NCBI GenBank assembly: GCA_035772405.1
Contig: JAYKKM010000377.1
Location: 124,001 to 188,000, forward strand
Direction of reading: 5' to 3'
Length of the DNA: 64,000 nt
Origin: Chrysogorgia sp. JL179-B06
Lineage: Eukaryota; Cnidaria; Anthozoa; Scleralcyonacea; Chrysogorgiidae
The translations under genes and the position numbers were made by a program. Below, in pieces: positions 61,658 to 64,000 of this stretch. Under the pieces are notes generated by a model, which made no database searches, was not told where the DNA came from, and saw only the letters and a program-made list of their open reading frames with translations. Within the stretch, counting starts at the first letter, position 1. Every line of letters starts with the position of its first letter.

Positions 61658-62266
61658 ATGCCGCATCATAAGTCTAAAAGTGGTAAAAAGAATCAAAGTC
61701 CTTTTTGCCGAGGTCGAAAGAAACTCAAAACCTGCAAGAAAACCAACGAAGGACGTGTTTTTCCAGATGAGAGAAAGAATTGTTTAGCCCAAAGTGACTT
61801 GGGCTCGTATTTCCAACAGGATGCACAATGGCCCGAGCTTTTTCCAGACAACAACGATGAAAGTTGTTCGCGAAGCGAATCAAAATTGAACGAAAGTATG
61901 GAAAGCTTGAAGAAAAGAAAAGCTGCGGAACCTGATTCAGAATCGTTTAGCGACTCCGACTCATCAAGTGGTAGTGAGGACGAGAGTACCACCTTTCAAC
62001 CAACTGTTGGACGTTATATTGTTGATCCTGAATGTGTACAAGTCATGCTTGACAACTCAGCAGTGTGTAAGTTTTGTCATAGCCCACTACACCTACTCGA
62101 AAAAGCGAAATCGAGGCAAGGATTAGGAGCAAAATGGATTTTTTGTTGTACAAGTTCACATAAAACGCGCGCTTCAGTGCCAATTTCAGAATGTTCTGGA
62201 CAAAAATATACAGTGAACGCCTGTTCTGTTGTATCTTTCATCACTGACAGTAGTTTTTCTTTGTAG
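61658..62266 (+). CDS. Transposon ORF, Cys-containing, Mutator-like/Kolobok transposase N-terminus (tentative)
   Basis: 202 codons from an ATG in AAAATGCC context. It starts with a basic stretch (HHKSKSGKKNQS, RGRKKLKTCKK). An acidic serine-rich linker (SESFSDSDSSSGSEDES) follows, then YIVDPECVQVML, AVCKFCHSPLHLLEKAKSRQ and GLGAKWIFCC. The CxxC...LGAKWxFxC pattern resembles the zinc-binding N-terminus of Mutator-like transposases that are common in aquatic invertebrates. The catalytic part is absent: the frame stops at 62266, well short of a full transposase. A host gene is the alternative, but the location between TIRs argues against it. Confidence 0.55.
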   Translation: MPHHKSKSGKKNQSPFCRGRKKLKTCKKTNEGRVFPDERKNCLAQSDLGSYFQQDAQWPELFPDNNDESCSRSESKLNESMESLKKRKAAEPDSESFSDSDSSSGSEDESTTFQPTVGRYIVDPECVQVMLDNSAVCKFCHSPLHLLEKAKSRQGLGAKWIFCCTSSHKTRASVPISECSGQKYTVNACSVVSFITDSSFSL

Positions 62267-62763
62267 TCCACTGACTCCCTTGTATCAGTCGAACCCTGAC
62301 CATCCTTTGCCTTTCGGTTGTTTTTGCAGCGCTTTTTTGTCGAGCGTTCCTTCCTTTCGTTTTGGCCCGCAGCTTTTTGCTTTCGCTTCGGCATGACTGC
62401 TACGTGTTTGATCGATGACGTGCAATTACCGGAGCAATCTCTTTCGCACTTCCTCTCATAATTAGATAACACGTTCGCCGCACGCTGTGATTTGTAGAAA
62501 GTAGCAGTGGGCGGAGAATCGGATAGCACCGCGAGAAACCGCGCGAAACTTTCAAAATCCATTTTCAGGCACATGAATTTTGAGCCATATACACCCATTA
62601 AAAAGAGAACGTTACGCGCGCTTTTTGACCGAATTTCCTCAAACTTGCACACAGTGTAGGTGTATCTCTTGGCTATAAAACGGTGTTCGCGCGAAATTGT
62701 TACTGCAAAATTAACCACAAAGTTATGAGCTTTTTGTTGTCCATTAGTTGCAATACAACACAC
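62077..62763 (-). CDS. Transposon ORF on the opposite strand, unknown
   Basis: 228 codons from 62763. It has a Cys-containing N-terminal part (SKFMCLKMDFESFARFLAVL, YERKCERDCSGNC) and a strongly basic nuclear-localisation-like segment (PKRKQKAAGQNERKERSTKK). Its last 63 codons are antisense to the plus-strand ORF and may be chance. I do not recognise it. It may be a second protein of the element or part of another transposon. Confidence 0.4.
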   Translation of the reverse strand: MCCIATNGQQKAHNFVVNFAVTISREHRFIAKRYTYTVCKFEEIRSKSARNVLFLMGVYGSKFMCLKMDFESFARFLAVLSDSPPTATFYKSQRAANVLSNYERKCERDCSGNCTSSIKHVAVMPKRKQKAAGQNERKERSTKKRCKNNRKAKDGQGSTDTRESVDYKEKLLSVMKDTTEQAFTVYFCPEHSEIGTEARVLCELVQQKIHFAPNPCLDFAFSSRCSGL

Positions 62764-63602
62764 GTCGGGAAAGATTATGCTCTAAAAATTTAACCCCTAA
62801 AGCAACAAAAAAATGCGAACACCGTTTTTGAGAACAATCTTCGAGAAGTGTAAAAATGATAGTTTCACAGGTCTTTAGTGAAACCTACGCTTAACGTTGA
62901 TCGCGGCGCGAAGGTTCGAAATTTTAAACTTGCGGGGATATCTAGAAACGTTCTTCTTTCTTGTTGTATTTGATAACACCATGTTATGCTTCGTCTTCCT
63001 GGCTACATTCACCGAAAATGTGAGAGAAATTGGATAAAAATTAGCCGAGTAATAGATCTCCTAAAATGCGTGGGGTATCCTGTAACCTTAAGAGGCCTCT
63101 CTATGTTCTCACATGAGCGGAAAAACTAAATAGTTTATTTTGACTAATTTCGTCAAAAAAGCACTCACAACAGCTATCACTATGTGATCGCCATCAATAC
63201 AACTCAACTGCCGATAAAGAAGCACTCAATGATGTCATATTTTCAAAATAAAATATGGCGTCAAAATCCTCAAATATTCAACTTCAGCTAGTCATATCTT
63301 CTTAGCTAAACTGATAGGAATGTTGAAACTTTGGGAATAAACTAAAGTCAGTAAGATCTTTCACATGAACATCACTTGTATTTTGACTGAAATATCCCTT
63401 TCAGTAAAAGTACTTTTGTATTTCCATTGACGACATTTAGGACGATGTCAATCGTTTATTAATTTTACAACCATAAAAAATAAGTACCTTTACTATCAAA
63501 GTATATCAGTGACTTAAATAGCAGGAATATAGTAGTTTGATGTTGAGAAATGTTAGAAATGCGTATTGAAGGTGAACGATCATCTAAAAGCTGCCTTTTG
63601 AG

Positions 63603-63651
63603 ACATGACATGACATGACATGACATGACATGACATGACATGACATGACAT
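63603..63651 (+). repeat. (TGACA)n pentanucleotide microsatellite
   Basis: About ten perfect copies of TGACA in a row. Confidence 0.95.
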
Positions 63652-64000
63652 TTGGCACGGACATATTTTCTTGATATAGACTAATTATACAAATGCTAAA
63701 GTTTATGTAGTTTGCGATGAAAATTAGTTAACAAATTTGATTGGACGAAGCAATTAACTATGCGCATATAGAGGGCAGTGATGAATTGCGAAAATTACCA
63801 GGGCTCCTTCCTCTTCCTTCGCACCAGTCCCTCTCCCGTTTCTGTCCCTCCAGAGCACCAGAGCCTCCCTCCCCAAGAGCCTGTATACAGGCTAGCACAA
63901 CAGTAAGAAATGTCATGCTTACAATTATAAGCAAATACATGACGTTACGGTCATATTCAATATGGCGACCAAAAAGACTGCTTTCGATGGTTTAATCAAC
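63652..64000. other. Right edge, no feature resolved
   Basis: Contains a GC-richer stretch (about 63800-63900) open on both strands, then the AGACCG-free, ATGACG-rich edge whose last 60 bases resemble 3904-3965 (ATGACGT...GGTCATATTCAA.ATGGCG). Probably repeat sequence. Confidence 0.4.

Larger units (their letters stand above)
61206..63404. mobile_element. 2.2 kb long-TIR DNA transposon with a transposase-like N-terminus
   Basis: The left TTAATGGGTACTCCAGTCAAAATACAAG is mirrored (with substitutions) by CTTGTATTTTGACTGAAATATCCC at the right. TIRs of at least 200 bp continue with GAAGTTG, CGCCATATTT and ACAGGATACCC. The left tip lies in TTAA. It contains the plus ORF 61658-62266 and minus ORF 62077-62763. 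TTAA target and long TIR fit a Kolobok-like or related group; that is inference. Confidence 0.75.

Noticed and set aside
63741..63995. Proline/serine-rich frame near the right edge
   Set aside because: Open on both strands in a GC-rich patch, without motif or splice evidence; neighbouring sequence matches repeat at 3904-3965.
1..64000. CRISPR arrays, rRNA, bacterial operons or phage
   Set aside because: No regularly spaced direct repeats with unique spacers, no rRNA-like stretches; introns and eukaryotic transposons throughout.

Overview
This window is eukaryotic and almost certainly from an animal genome. Genes are split by GT-AG introns, the DNA is AT-rich, and most of it is non-LTR retrotransposons, Penelope-like elements, hAT and Harbinger DNA transposons, tRNA-derived SINEs and a very large number of short foldback (palindromic) MITE-like elements. 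The left edge carries the last two exons of a CUL3 orthologue, which fixes the sequence as metazoan-like. The repeat mix resembles that of cnidarians and other aquatic invertebrates, but that placement is inference and no species can be named.

Layout. At 902-2698 (+) lies the 3' end of CUL3, ending in the cullin winged-helix tail. Facing it tail-to-tail, the minus strand from about 61 kb down to 9 kb holds one long gene that I assembled from 18 exons by splice signals and phase. All 17 junctions are phase-compatible and give an open frame of about 1,144 residues. It has an acidic/basic coiled-coil N-terminal half, a CxxC pair, a Ser/Thr/Pro-rich linker with a duplicated octapeptide, and a conserved-looking C-terminal part. 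I do not recognise the family. Its 3' end below 9001 and possibly its 5' end above 60964 are unresolved.

The introns of this gene are packed with mobile DNA. (i) About ten foldback elements sit in TTAA targets, and many start with the same TTAAAGTGC-like tip. Several lie within 20-70 bp of a splice site. (ii) A LINE at 31.4-34.5 kb has an intact 941-codon endonuclease/reverse-transcriptase ORF. It is bracketed by inverted repeats that carry hammerhead-ribozyme-like cores. (iii) Two 5'-truncated LINEs lie at 17.3-18.8 kb (-) and 51.9-52.7 kb (+), with a further fragment at 19.0-19.5 kb. (iv) A decayed Penelope-like element (RT plus GIY-YIG remnants) at 48.7-50.5 kb sits inside a purine-rich minisatellite. 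(v) A hAT element at 55.2-56.3 kb has a perfect 8-bp target duplication and a nested Harbinger-type MITE. (vi) Two copies of a TIR element have 7-bp target duplications. (vii) A 2.2 kb long-TIR element near 61.2-63.4 kb encodes a cysteine-containing ORF that looks like the N-terminus of a Mutator-like/Kolobok-type transposase.

The only host genes I can support are CUL3 and the long minus-strand gene. I see no rRNA gene, no convincing functional tRNA and no CRISPR array. Exon boundaries were read by eye from splice consensus and frame. Element boundaries come from matching inverted repeats and may be off by a few bases.
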